Origin: Leptospira alexanderi serovar Manhao 3 str. L 60
Lineage (GTDB): Bacteria > Spirochaetota > Leptospiria > Leptospirales > Leptospiraceae
DNA length: 17,500 bases
NCBI RefSeq assembly: GCF_000243815.2
Contig: NZ_AHMT02000034.1
Span: 1 to 17,500 of the forward strand
Reading direction: 5' to 3'
The position numbers and the translations under genes are program-made. The notes beneath the pieces are model-generated. The model was not told the origin of the DNA, made no database searches, and saw nothing but the letters and a program-made list of their open reading frames with translations. Positions 1-12,096 of the stretch are shown here, one piece after another; within the stretch, counting starts at the first letter, position 1, and each line of letters opens with the position of its first letter.

Positions 1-60
1 CTCTATGAATTTTTAAAATGGCGCCTAACTATTAATCTCTGAATGTCGTATAAACACCTA

Positions 61-88
61 TTACTGATCCCTAACAAAAAAGAGTACC
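61..88 (+). repeat. Left terminal inverted repeat of the IS630-family element
   Basis: This 28-base segment matches the reverse complement of 1120-1146 except for one single-base gap and a few mismatches in the A-rich centre. The outermost 13 bases are identical. TA at 59-60 flanks it. Confidence 0.85.
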
Positions 89-119
89 AAAAATATAACA
101 ATAATATCCCATTGTCATA

Positions 120-1119
<1,000 letters not shown>

Positions 1120-1120
<1 letters not shown>

Positions 1121-1146
1121 GTACTCATTTTTATAGGGATCAGTAA
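1120..1146 (+). repeat. Right terminal inverted repeat of the IS630-family element
   Basis: These 27 bases are the inverted counterpart of 61-88. The first base is also the last base of the transposase stop codon TAG. TA at 1147-1148 completes the target-site duplication. Confidence 0.85.
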
Positions 1147-1162
1147 TACGTCGGAACACTTG
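1138..1162 (+). repeat. Direct repeat copy 1 (25 bp)
   Basis: The core ACGTCGGAACACTTG (1148-1162) recurs exactly at 1217-1231. With ten more bases on the left, 22 of 25 positions agree between the copies. This copy begins inside the right inverted repeat of the IS and runs out into flanking DNA. Confidence 0.7.
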
Positions 1163-1206
1163 CATTTTATTGTATGTAAAGTTCTATCCACTAAAATCTA
1201 ACCCCT

Positions 1207-1231
1207 AATCACTAACACGTCGGAACACTTG
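1207..1231 (+). repeat. Direct repeat copy 2 (25 bp)
   Basis: This is the second copy of the 1138-1162 sequence, 69 bp downstream, with three mismatches. Its left part (AATCACTAA) resembles the outer end of the IS inverted repeat (GATCAGTAA). It may be an older element end or part of a dispersed intergenic repeat. Confidence 0.65.
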
Positions 1232-1362
1232 AAAAATATCAGCTTTTGATCCTTATTATCCCAAACTTCTTAACTTCTGGGGTTGGTTATGATGGAGAGC
1301 GTTCTGCTGAGTTCCATTAAACTTTACTTGAATACTGTGAATTGCTTCCTAAGGGGCGCAAT

Positions 1363-1458
<96 letters not shown>

Positions 1459-1460
1459 AC

Positions 1461-5022
<3,562 letters not shown>

Positions 5023-5328
5023 ATTATCCAAAACAGAAGAAAAAAGTTATATTCAAAAAATATAATTCTTTAATCGTAAATTACGGAATCTTCTCGCAAA
5101 TTGTCCGAATGCGGAACATAACGATCTCGTAAAAACGGGTAAAAGTTTTCGAGATAAACTCTGATATCTTTTCAATTTTGTAACGAATCGAATTTTAAAT
5201 CCTAAATTTCCAAAAGCGATCTTGAATCACTTTCCAAATATCCTTGCGTTGAAAAACAATTGACATAGAGTCTCTCATTTCTAAACTAATCGGAAAATAA
5301 AACGACATGTTAACTTTTTATAATTTCA
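5023..5328. other. 306-bp AT-rich gap between czcA and the DUF4105 gene
   Basis: The gap holds a good promoter at 5260-5287 (listed separately). The czcA end is followed only by an AT-only 7-bp hairpin (5047-5053 with 5059-5065), too weak to call a terminator. No coding sequence or RNA gene was recognised. Confidence 0.5.
5260..5287 (+). promoter_or_regulatory. Sigma-70-type promoter for the DUF4105-hydrolase pair
   Basis: A perfect -35 TTGACA (5260-5265) is separated by 16 bp from TAAACT (5282-5287), which matches the -10 consensus at four of six positions. The predicted start near 5294 lies 35 bp before the TTG at 5329 and about 176 bp before the alternative TTG at 5470. Confidence 0.55.
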
Positions 5329-7482
5329 TTGAACCTAAAGAATTCCAAAGCCCAAACAAGAATCCGCACTAAAAATAACCGGGGTTTTGATTCTTTCCGG
5401 AAAAATTCGATCCGAAGGAAGTTCGGAAATATCTTTCGTTTAAAAATTCGGGATATTTCAAGTGCGCTTTTGAAACTAATTCCAATATTTATAATCGCGT
5501 TTGTCTTAATTTCGAACGCGGTTTTTTCGGAGGAGAAAAACCCGATTCGTTCGTATCAGGAAATTGCATTGAGTAAGAATTTAGATTCCGCTCGTTATTG
5601 GAGACTTCTGCTCCATTATAAAAATCCGATTTTCTTCGGAAAAGCAAAGAGCGAGGCGGATGGAAACGAGTTTTTTTTATCTCCAAACGGAAAGACCGAC
5701 CCGAAAGAAGAACTGATCGAAACCATCTCTTCTTTTTTCAGAGAACCCTTTCCGGAAGAAATCGAAGAAACGAAACTGCATCCTATATGTAAATATCCGG
5801 AACGTTTTCGTTGGTTGGACTCTCAGTTGAATTTCGATCGAAACCTTTTGCCGAAATTAAATTGTGATCGATACAAAAATTGGATCGGGGCGCTAAGTCC
5901 CACTTCGATCAAACTTATCTTTGCTTCTTTTTATCTAAATAATCCGGCGTCCTTATTCGGTCACAATCTATTGAAGATCGGATCCGGCGAATCTTCCAAA
6001 TCCGAAATTTTAGACTATGCTATAAACTTTGCCGCCAACAATTCTCCGGACGATTCCGCTCTCGTATATACGATCAAGGGTGTTACGGGCGGATATCCGG
6101 GCGTATTTAGTATATTTCCATATTATTATAAAATTAACGAATACAACGATATGGAAAGCAGGGATCTCTGGGAATACGAACTCAATCTTAACGAGGAAGA
6201 ATCAAAACGTATCACATCGCATATTTGGGAATTAGGCGGAACTTACTTTGATTATTTTTTCTTCGATGAAAACTGCTCCTATCAACTTTTGTCCTTATTG
6301 GAAATCGGCAACCCCGAGCTGAAATTAAGAGATCAATTCAATTTATATACGATCCCTGCAGATACGGTTAAGTTAATATTGGAACAAGGTCTGGTTCGTA
6401 AAAAATCCTATCGCCCTTCACTCAATTCTAAGATGAATCAAAAATTGTTTTATCTGGAAAAAGAAGAAAAACAAGGAGTCTTTCAATATCTAAAAGGAAA
6501 ACTGGAACTTAAGGATCTGCTTGAATCACGGGATAGTCAAAGACAGGCTTATATGTTAGATACGATTTTAGACGCCAATCGTTATCAAAAGTCTCTCAAA
6601 AACTATACTCCGGAAGAAGAACAGAGATACAGGAACGTTTTGTTGGAACGAAGTAAAATTAATTTTCCACCGTTAGCCGAACAAAAGCCGATGATAGATC
6701 CTCCCGAGAGCGGACACGGAAGCGGAAGGGCAAAAATAAGCCGAGGAGAATCCACGTTAGGTGGTTATTCGGAATTTGCGGTTCGCGCCGCATATCATGA
6801 TTTTCTAAATAACGATAAAGGATTTGTACCTTTTTCTACGATCGAATACTTTCCGATCGTAATCCGAAAATACGATTTTCAAAATAATCCGACAGTGGAA
6901 GAATTTAGTTTTTTTAAAATTTTATCTCTTTCTCCGGTTACTCCGATTTCGACTCCGGTTTCGTTTTTTGTGGATCTCGGAGCGGATTCCTCCGTCATTA
7001 AACGAGACTTCTCCTTCCAAAAAACATTACCGTATCTATTCGCTTTCGAATCCGGAACGGATCCGCTGTTGATTCAATCCGTATATCAAAAAACGAAAGA
7101 GAATTACGAAAAGGTTTATCGAGTTACGAACTTCAACTTAGACGCAACCGGAGGTTATACCTTCTCCAACGTAAATTTGGGAAATTCGCTTTTATGGACT
7201 TTCTCTTTTCAATTGGGTGGAAAAGGTAGAGGAAACGGATATTATCAGGAAGGAATGCTCGTCGCTCCTCAAGCAGCGCTTTTTACGGGTTGTTCTTATG
7301 GAAACTGGAAATTTGGAATCTCGGCCCAGTATTTCGCATTCTCGATTTACGGTTACAAAGACGATTATAAAGTGAGTCCGGGAATTCGATTTAGTCCGTC
7401 TCAAAATTCCGAAATACGAATAGAAGGAAAATTACAAAAGTATTATGAAGAAGCCCAACTTTCCGTTGCATTGTTTTTCTAA
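5329..7482 (+). CDS. Lnb-like DUF4105 exported protein with barrel-like C-terminus
   Basis: At most 717 aa. A signal peptide (LLKLIPIFIIAFVLISNAVFS, about 47-67) starts late, so the true start may be the TTG at 5470 rather than 5329; neither has a clear ribosome site. The family hallmarks are NNPASLFGHNLLKIGSG (204-220) and DENCSYQLLSLLE (313-325). In the DUF4105/Lnb_N family these His (212) and Cys (316) positions are thought to form a circularly permuted papain or NlpC/P60-like site, so a hydrolase acting on peptides, lipids or cell wall is possible; that role is inference. The last 250 or so residues have alternating beta-type patterns and end ...SVALFF. A terminal Phe is typical of outer-membrane barrels. 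The 3' end overlaps the following hydrolase gene by 38 bp, so the two are very probably cotranscribed. Confidence 0.85.
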   Translation: MNLKNSKAQTRIRTKNNRGFDSFRKNSIRRKFGNIFRLKIRDISSALLKLIPIFIIAFVLISNAVFSEEKNPIRSYQEIALSKNLDSARYWRLLLHYKNPIFFGKAKSEADGNEFFLSPNGKTDPKEELIETISSFFREPFPEEIEETKLHPICKYPERFRWLDSQLNFDRNLLPKLNCDRYKNWIGALSPTSIKLIFASFYLNNPASLFGHNLLKIGSGESSKSEILDYAINFAANNSPDDSALVYTIKGVTGGYPGVFSIFPYYYKINEYNDMESRDLWEYELNLNEEESKRITSHIWELGGTYFDYFFFDENCSYQLLSLLEIGNPELKLRDQFNLYTIPADTVKLILEQGLVRKKSYRPSLNSKMNQKLFYLEKEEKQGVFQYLKGKLELKDLLESRDSQRQAYMLDTILDANRYQKSLKNYTPEEEQRYRNVLLERSKINFPPLAEQKPMIDPPESGHGSGRAKISRGESTLGGYSEFAVRAAYHDFLNNDKGFVPFSTIEYFPIVIRKYDFQNNPTVEEFSFFKILSLSPVTPISTPVSFFVDLGADSSVIKRDFSFQKTLPYLFAFESGTDPLLIQSVYQKTKENYEKVYRVTNFNLDATGGYTFSNVNLGNSLLWTFSFQLGGKGRGNGYYQEGMLVAPQAALFTGCSYGNWKFGISAQYFAFSIYGYKDDYKVSPGIRFSPSQNSEIRIEGKLQKYYEEAQLSVALFF

Positions 7483-8374
7483 AACGATCTTATTTTCCGT
7501 TCTATTTATTTATTTGGAATCGTGCGCTTCTTTATTCTATCAACCTAATCATCAAAAGTATTGGAGTCCGGATATCTTCGGCTTTCAATACAAAGAGGAA
7601 ACCTTTAAGGCTTTTGACGGAGAGTCGATCCGATATTGGAGAATATTTCCAAAGGATTCAAAACCGAAAGGAGTGGTCCTTCAATTCCACGGAAACGGAG
7701 AAAACAGAACCAGCCATTTTACGAGTCTTGTATGGATGGTAAATTACGGTTACGAATTGGTAACGTTGGATTACAGAGGTTATCTGGATTCCACCGGAAT
7801 TCCGGAAAGAGAAACCGTCCACAGAGACGCCGTAGATTTTATTATAAAAGAATTGGAATATTCTAAAAATAGAAATATTCCCATGATCATCTATGGTCAA
7901 AGCCTAGGGGGAGCGATCGCTTTGAGGGCGACTTCCGAATTAAAGGACAAATCCGGAATTGTGCTCGTAGTAGCGGATGGAACGTTTGCAAGTTATCGAA
8001 AAGTATTCAAACAAATTGTACGAAAGGTTTTATTTTTCCCGATAGATTGGATCGCCGGAATTTTTATGAGTGATTCCCTAAGTCCGAGCGAAACGATTTC
8101 CGCCCTTTCTCCCGTTCCCCTCCTTGTGATCCACGGGACTGAAGACGAAATTGTATCGTATCAAAACGGAATCGAACTCTTTGGTTTGGCCGGAGAACCG
8201 AAATGGTTCTGGGAAGTAAGAGGAGGGGGCCATGTCAATTGGATGAACCTCGGCGCATCCAAGGAATCTAAAAATTTTCTTTCTTTTCTGGACAACCTCG
8301 TTGGAAAATCAGAACTCAATCCATTGAAAGTAAATGGAAACCCGGACTTTTTTCCTTCTAGTTCTCTAAAATGA
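7445..8374 (+). CDS. Alpha/beta-hydrolase lipoprotein
   Basis: A 309-aa protein with an N-terminal hydrophobic stretch ending in the spirochaete-style lipobox LESC, so Cys27 is the likely lipidated residue. The hydrolase motifs are in family order: FHGNGEN (81-87, oxyanion loop), GQSLGG (151-156, nucleophile Ser153), HGTEDEIV (230-237, acid Asp234) and GGGHVNW (261-267, base His263). It resembles the BEM46/FrsA-like serine hydrolases that cleave esters or peptides; the substrate is unknown. The lipid anchor suggests work at a membrane facing the periplasm or the cell surface. The ATG at 7445 lies inside the end of the DUF4105 gene (38-bp overlap). The overlap points to coupled translation and a shared envelope function. 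A slightly later start cannot be excluded, but it would cut the signal peptide. Confidence 0.9.
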   Translation: MKKPNFPLHCFSKTILFSVLFIYLESCASLFYQPNHQKYWSPDIFGFQYKEETFKAFDGESIRYWRIFPKDSKPKGVVLQFHGNGENRTSHFTSLVWMVNYGYELVTLDYRGYLDSTGIPERETVHRDAVDFIIKELEYSKNRNIPMIIYGQSLGGAIALRATSELKDKSGIVLVVADGTFASYRKVFKQIVRKVLFFPIDWIAGIFMSDSLSPSETISALSPVPLLVIHGTEDEIVSYQNGIELFGLAGEPKWFWEVRGGGHVNWMNLGASKESKNFLSFLDNLVGKSELNPLKVNGNPDFFPSSSLK

Positions 8375-8386
8375 CTCTAGAAAGTG

Positions 8387-8432
8387 AAGGCGCTCAAGTT
8401 GGGTACTAAGCGCCTTGCTTTTGTTGGCGCTT
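8387..8432 (+). terminator. Probable terminator with two competing hairpins
   Basis: Thirteen bases after the hydrolase gene, AAGGCGCT (8387-8394) pairs perfectly with AGCGCCTT (8409-8416), followed by GCTTTTGTT. The same middle arm, AAGCGCC (8408-8414), can instead pair perfectly with GGCGCTT (8426-8432). The two hairpins exclude each other. The first is the better terminator, but its T run is short. The rest of the 315-bp gap to 8689 is AT-rich and shows nothing before the promoter region at 8617. Confidence 0.5.
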
Positions 8433-8616
8433 GACGGGTTTCGATACTTCTTTCCATACCAGAGATTTAAGAAATACTAATATTCAAAGACCAAAATAAA
8501 ATTTCACTCGAACCGGATTTATAAAATACCATCGTCTCACTCTACCGCCGTTTATTTGTTAAACGAAATACTTATAAAAATCAAATACAAAAAACGTATT
8601 CGAAAAATAAATAATT

Positions 8617-8682
8617 TTGTCAAAAATGTATTGACTCAAGGTATTTTTGAATGAACTTCTACTCTGATTTTTCCATAGGAGG
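8617..8682 (+). promoter_or_regulatory. Promoter region, inverted repeat and strong RBS of the DUF3015 pair
   Basis: Two possible -35 boxes occur: TTGTCA (8617-8622), with a TATTTT-like -10 at 8642-8647, and TTGACT (8631-8636), which has no good -10 at the usual spacing. The arms TCAAAAAT (8620-8627) and ATTTTTGA (8643-8650) form an inverted repeat with 23-bp arm spacing, about two helical turns. This could be a repressor or activator site. AGGAGG (8677-8682), seven bases before the ATG, is the strongest ribosome site in the window and suggests high expression. Confidence 0.45.
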
Positions 8683-8689
8683 ATAAATT

Positions 8690-9190
8690 ATGAAGAAAAG
8701 AATAGTTTCGACTGTCTTGAGCTTTGCGATTTTGGCCGGAGCCGGTCTGATAACCAATCATGCCGAGGCAAAGGGTTATGGCGTGGCAGGTTGCGGCTTA
8801 GGCTCCGTTTTGATTAGCGGCAAAGGATTCGTGCAAGTTTTCGCGGCTACTACCAACGGAAGTTCCGGTAATCAAACGTTTGGAATTACCTCCGGAACTT
8901 CCAATTGTACCGCAGACGGTATCGTAAAATTGGAAAAAGCTCAAGAAATGTTCGTGGCCGTAAACTATGAGAGTTTGGAGCAGGAAATGGCAATGGGAAA
9001 AGGTGAAAAGCTTGAATCCTTTGCAAAGCTACTCGGATGCGACGCGGGTTCGGTTTCTCGTTTTGGCAAATTGACGAAGGAAAAATATTCTTCTTTGATC
9101 AAACAAGACACGACCCCTTCACTTTTACTTTCAGCGGTTAAATCCGAAGTGAAAGGCGAACCATCCCTTTCAAAAAACTGCACTTTATAA
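8690..9190 (+). CDS. DUF3015-family exported protein, copy 1
   Basis: A 166-aa protein of unknown function. A cleavable signal peptide ends at HAEA, so the mature protein should start near Lys28. The family core GVAGCGLGSVLI, then QVFAATTNGSSGNQTFGITS and GTSNC, marks DUF3015. Four cysteines (35, 73, 117, 164) suggest two disulfides in the periplasm or outside. A repeated MGKGEKLES-type helix lies near residues 102-110. It is followed after 18 bp by a paralogue with the same core and the same four-Cys pattern, so the pair is a tandem duplication. The optimal AGGAGG site and the operator-like repeat upstream suggest abundant and perhaps controlled expression. No enzymatic motif is seen. Confidence 0.88.
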   Translation: MKKRIVSTVLSFAILAGAGLITNHAEAKGYGVAGCGLGSVLISGKGFVQVFAATTNGSSGNQTFGITSGTSNCTADGIVKLEKAQEMFVAVNYESLEQEMAMGKGEKLESFAKLLGCDAGSVSRFGKLTKEKYSSLIKQDTTPSLLLSAVKSEVKGEPSLSKNCTL

Positions 9191-9208
9191 TCAGGAGATC
9201 TAAAAAAT

Positions 9209-9697
9209 ATGAAGAAATTATTCGTTATTACACTGGCTCTCTTTATGGTAATGGCTTCTAACCTTTCCGCAAAACCTGAATATGGAATGGCGGGATGCGG
9301 CTTAGGATCTTTAATCATTAAAGACAATGGTTTCGTACAAATTTTCGCGGCTACTACCAACGGAACCTCTTACAATCAAACTTCCGGAATTACTTCCGGC
9401 ACTTCCAATTGTAGTTCGGATGGAATCGTGAACAATGATAAAGCAAAGGAAATCTTTGTTCATATGAACTATGAAAGTCTCGAACAAGAAATTGCTATGG
9501 GAAAGGGTGAAAAACTTTCTAGTTTAGCCACACTTTTTGGATGCTCTAACGGTTCTAAAAGATTCAAAGAAGTAGCTAAAGAAAATTTCTCTAAAATTTT
9601 CACAACTGCCGCTATTAAAAACCCGAGCATAATGCTTTCTAACCTCGAAATCGAAGTCGGAAAAGACATTGAGTTAAAGAATAGCTGTAAAATCTGA
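9209..9697 (+). CDS. DUF3015-family exported protein, copy 2
   Basis: A 162-aa paralogue of the preceding gene, with its own signal peptide (cleavage probably after SNLSA) and ribosome site AGGAG (about 9193). It shares the core GMAGCGLGSLII and FAATTNGTSYNQTSGITSG and conserved cysteines at 30, 68, 112 and 160, but differs strongly in the C-terminal third (SKRFKEVAKENFSKIF region). The 18-bp gap and the single strong terminator after this gene indicate a two-gene operon. Such conservation of the core with a diverging tail suggests that the two copies have different partners or ligands; that is inference. The function of the family is not established. Confidence 0.88.
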   Translation: MKKLFVITLALFMVMASNLSAKPEYGMAGCGLGSLIIKDNGFVQIFAATTNGTSYNQTSGITSGTSNCSSDGIVNNDKAKEIFVHMNYESLEQEIAMGKGEKLSSLATLFGCSNGSKRFKEVAKENFSKIFTTAAIKNPSIMLSNLEIEVGKDIELKNSCKI

Positions 9698-9731
9698 TTA
9701 GAATCCGCTTTTTAAATAAAGGGGATTTTTT

Positions 9732-9763
9732 AAACCTTGAGGAAGAATTTCCTCAAGGTTTTT
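9732..9763 (+). terminator. Strong rho-independent terminator of the DUF3015 operon
   Basis: A perfect 13-bp stem, AAACCTTGAGGAA (9732-9744) with TTCCTCAAGGTTT (9749-9761), has a four-base loop and runs into five T residues. The T tract is on the plus strand only, so it serves the DUF3015 pair and not the minus-strand genes. Confidence 0.85.
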
Positions 9764-9840
9764 GCCGGATGGCGCCTTTCCGTTTCAAAAAACAGGCCGA
9801 CACGAGTAAAAATCCTTTGATTATTGTTTTAACAAAAATA

Positions 9841-10320
9841 TTATTCTCTGAAGGATTTTTTTAAATGCTCGCTTTCAAGAAGATCGTCTAACGCCTCTGT
9901 CTCGGTAATATCTTTAATAAAAAAATCCGGAATAGATATCTCTTTCTCGTTAAAAATAACAAACCGAAAAAAAATTCTTTTTCCCTTTTCAATTCTAAGA
10001 ATTTTTTCAACCCCTGTTTTGGAAGGAATACTCAACAAATAAAATCCTTCTTCCAACTCTTGGGTAAAATATTCCCCATTGGAAAGGCGAAATCTGGATA
10101 TGAATTGATTTTCCCCTTTCGTTTTAAAATGCCCTTTGTATTTTTCTAAACGGAAATCGTAAGACCAAGCCGCTAACGTAGGTTGAATCGGTCGTATAAC
10201 ATAAAGGATCCCCTTATCTTTTCCGGGTCTTTCTAATTTGCGAAAGGATTCTTTTTTTGCACAAGAAAGGAATGGCAATAGAATGAAAACGTATAAAGCC
10301 GTTTTTTTAAAGTTCCACAT
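9841..10320 (-). CDS. Small lipoprotein, DUF2846-like
   Basis: A 159-aa protein with a short signal peptide ending LPFLSC, so Cys20 is the likely lipidation site. The following segment, DKGILYVIRPIQPTLAAWSY (about 35-54), then EEGFYLLSIPSKTG and a final R-F-x-F beta strand, resembles the DUF2846 fold (GxxxVYRP, then a G-x-Y/F-x2-L-x2-P turn). The function of that family is unknown. The start codon follows directly on the stop of the upstream minus-strand gene (TGA then ATG), so translation is probably coupled to the HEARH protein. No terminator was seen after the stop. The family match is moderate; the lipoprotein call is firmer. Confidence 0.72.
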   Translation of the reverse strand: MWNFKKTALYVFILLPFLSCAKKESFRKLERPGKDKGILYVIRPIQPTLAAWSYDFRLEKYKGHFKTKGENQFISRFRLSNGEYFTQELEEGFYLLSIPSKTGVEKILRIEKGKRIFFRFVIFNEKEISIPDFFIKDITETEALDDLLESEHLKKSFRE

Positions 10321-11019
10321 TCAATCTTTTGTTTCCTTAATAATTCTGACAATTTCCGAATTATACATTCCTAATACTTCTTTCATTGTGTTTTCGTCAA
10401 ACAGTCCGAAAGAATAAATTTCAAAAAGGAATGCGGCTCCAAAACCGTAGGCTCCGTCCTTACGATCGTCGCAGGCCGCCATTCCTTCCAATCTTGTTTC
10501 CGGGGAGCGCGTACTTAAATACGGAAAATCGGACGGGCATTGAATGTGTTGAAATTCGGCGCCATCGGCATGTCTTGCTTCGTGAATTAAGATTACAACC
10601 TGTTCTAATTTTGAAAGTTCAAAGAATCGGCGATTCAAATAAATGATACCGTTGCTATAATTGGCTATATAAAACTCGGAAGAAGCTCCTATTTTGAAAT
10701 CGGTAATTCGACGTCTTAACCATATTTCAAGAGATGCTCCTGAAAACGGAAATCCGAAAAGTTGATGAAACCGAGATTTCTCCGTATAAAATTTAGGATC
10801 AATCGCGAGCGTCGCGGGTTTTAGATCGGAAATATATTCAAAAACTTCATTGATTCTAATTCGTTCCTGGGCGTTCAAAGACGCGGGAAATATTTTATTC
10901 AATAGGGAATTAGGGAAAAGAGGGTTGTAAAAAACGAAAAAAAGAATGAAACAAATCCTCTTTTTCATCGGAGATAAGAATCCTCTTTCCAATAGAATCC
11001 GCCAAAAAGCCCAATCCAC
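10321..11019 (-). CDS. Exported zincin-like protein with HEARH motif
   Basis: 232 aa from a GTG at 11019, or 215 aa from the ATG at 10968; the ATG (MKKRICFILFFVFY) gives the better signal peptide and may be the real start. The centre has VVILIHEARHADGAE (141-155 in the longer count), a gluzincin/metzincin-type HExxH metal site with His146, Glu147 and His150. Cys161 and Cys183 and the segment MAACDDRKDGAYGFGA follow. The third metal ligand is not obvious; Asp184, Asp185 or Glu200 could serve. It may be a periplasmic or secreted metal-dependent peptidase, or a non-catalytic relative. The gene is coupled to the downstream lipoprotein with no gap. No named family was recognised. Confidence 0.75.
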   Translation of the reverse strand: MDWAFWRILLERGFLSPMKKRICFILFFVFYNPLFPNSLLNKIFPASLNAQERIRINEVFEYISDLKPATLAIDPKFYTEKSRFHQLFGFPFSGASLEIWLRRRITDFKIGASSEFYIANYSNGIIYLNRRFFELSKLEQVVILIHEARHADGAEFQHIQCPSDFPYLSTRSPETRLEGMAACDDRKDGAYGFGAAFLFEIYSFGLFDENTMKEVLGMYNSEIVRIIKETKD

Positions 11020-11066
11020 TTGAAATCTTTTCCATTATGAATACAATCGGACAAATGAATCAGTTT

Positions 11067-11095
11067 ATTATATGAGATATTTATAAACTCATTCG
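11067..11095 (-). promoter_or_regulatory. Candidate -10 TATAAT upstream of the HEARH gene
   Basis: A perfect TATAAT lies on the minus strand at 11072-11067, about 48 bp before the GTG start. The matching -35 region is poor. The box lies partly within an imperfect inverted repeat, AGTTTAT (11062-11068) with ATAAACT (11083-11089), which could be an operator or a weak terminator for the gene before it. Confidence 0.35.
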
Positions 11096-11114
11096 AATGA
11101 TTGAAATAGAATAT

Positions 11115-11669
11115 CTATTTTTTATTTGACAAATCAAGAGCGGCGTCCTCAAAGAATTTAAAAGCGACTGCTTCAAAAGCCTCGGATTCGCTGTAAGTAA
11201 AAGCGTTTACCCATGCAAACGGAGCCATAAAAATCCAAACAAAACCTGACCTTCTTACTCTATATTCATACGATTTTAAAAATTGCCCGTCCCGATAGAT
11301 TTGGAATAATACATTTGAACCGTCCTCATTACTCCAAACGGGAAGGATCGTAAGAGTTGCAAATGAAATATATCCGAAAATCAACGAGGCTATATTCGGT
11401 AATTTCTGTTCGATCGTAACTTTTAAATACAATCCTTTTTCCGGCGTGGCATCGGATTTCATAGTTTGCGAAAAGGGAGAATCGAATTGTATCACATCGT
11501 TAAGACGATTCGATCCTCCTACGATCGTTCCGTTATAAATTTTATAATACAATACGGTGTCCGAAGACTTTGATTTAGGTCCTTTGCCGATATAGTTTTG
11601 CGGAAAATCGCGGTAGGTTACACATTGTAAAAAAGAAAAAAACAGAATGATCAAAATCGCAGATTTCAT
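11115..11669 (-). CDS. Lipoprotein of unknown function
   Basis: A 184-aa protein with a signal peptide ending SFLQC, so Cys16 is the probable lipid-attached residue. A hydrophobic segment, LIFGYISFATLTILPVWS (about 96-113), and an aromatic FVWIFMAPFAWVNAFTY (about 143-159) stand out. The C-terminal helix EAFEAVAFKFFEDAAL suggests a two-hairpin membrane-attached fold. I recognise no family. The ATG has no Shine-Dalgarno sequence, and a good promoter sits directly on it, so the mRNA may be leaderless. It lies 95 bp upstream of the HEARH gene on the same strand and may belong to the same envelope cluster, though a separate promoter candidate lies between them. Confidence 0.72.
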   Translation of the reverse strand: MKSAILIILFFSFLQCVTYRDFPQNYIGKGPKSKSSDTVLYYKIYNGTIVGGSNRLNDVIQFDSPFSQTMKSDATPEKGLYLKVTIEQKLPNIASLIFGYISFATLTILPVWSNEDGSNVLFQIYRDGQFLKSYEYRVRRSGFVWIFMAPFAWVNAFTYSESEAFEAVAFKFFEDAALDLSNKK

Positions 11670-11674
11670 GGAGG

Positions 11675-11703
11675 AATTCTTTTATGAATCATCGATTCGT
11701 CAA
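11675..11703 (-). promoter_or_regulatory. Promoter predicting a leaderless lipoprotein mRNA
   Basis: On the minus strand, TTGACG (11703-11698), a 17-bp spacer and AGAATT (11680-11675) precede the ATG at 11669 by only five bases. The expected transcription start would fall at or next to the start codon. This fits the absence of a ribosome site. Confidence 0.45.
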
Positions 11704-11898
11704 CCAGTATTTCCGCTTCCTCTTATCTTAAGGAAATTTTGAAATTGTTTTACGATATTCAATTTAATCTTATCTGAAAATCTATCAGCTTTTTGTTTTT
11801 TATAAATCGTTGCTACTGATCTCTACGTAAAGGAGTACCGCCAATTTTAGCGCAGATCCCCGTTTAGACGCAGAATTTTGGACACTCTATTATGTAGG

Positions 11899-12035
11899 GA
11901 TAAGTGAGATTTTAGAATATCCAACTGGAGAGATTGTCAAATATCTATTTTCTAGATTGTCTGAACCGTTTCCGAACCAGATTCTTCGAAGTATTTTTTA
12001 ACTAAAACACTTGAGTCTATATAAACAACACTATC
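11899..12035 (-). pseudogene. VapC-like PIN-domain toxin remnant
   Basis: The minus strand reads DSVVYIDSSVLVKKYFEESG and then SETVQTI before a stop at 11952-11954. This is the typical first strand and helix of a PIN-domain ribonuclease (VapC): hydrophobic-Y-I-D-S/T-S-x-L-V-K-x-Y, with the first catalytic Asp. After a frame change, ISPVGYSKISLI (11934-11899) resembles the next PIN helix. No start ATG is seen, and the rest is lost. No intact VapB antitoxin gene is found on either side. The 492-bp gap at 11670-12161 holds this relic, a promoter and a palindrome, and nothing else I recognise. Confidence 0.42.
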
Positions 12036-12096
12036 TTCCGGTTTATTTAAAACGATCCTAGTCTTTTGAATCTCGATCCTCCAAAAAAGAGTTTTC

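Noticed and set aside
5047..5065. AT-only hairpin after czcA
   Set aside because: The seven-pair stem has no G-C pairs and no following T run, so it is not supportable as a terminator.
5671..5678. T8 run in the DUF4105 gene as a third frameshift site
   Set aside because: The frame is uninterrupted through the run, so no break needs explaining.
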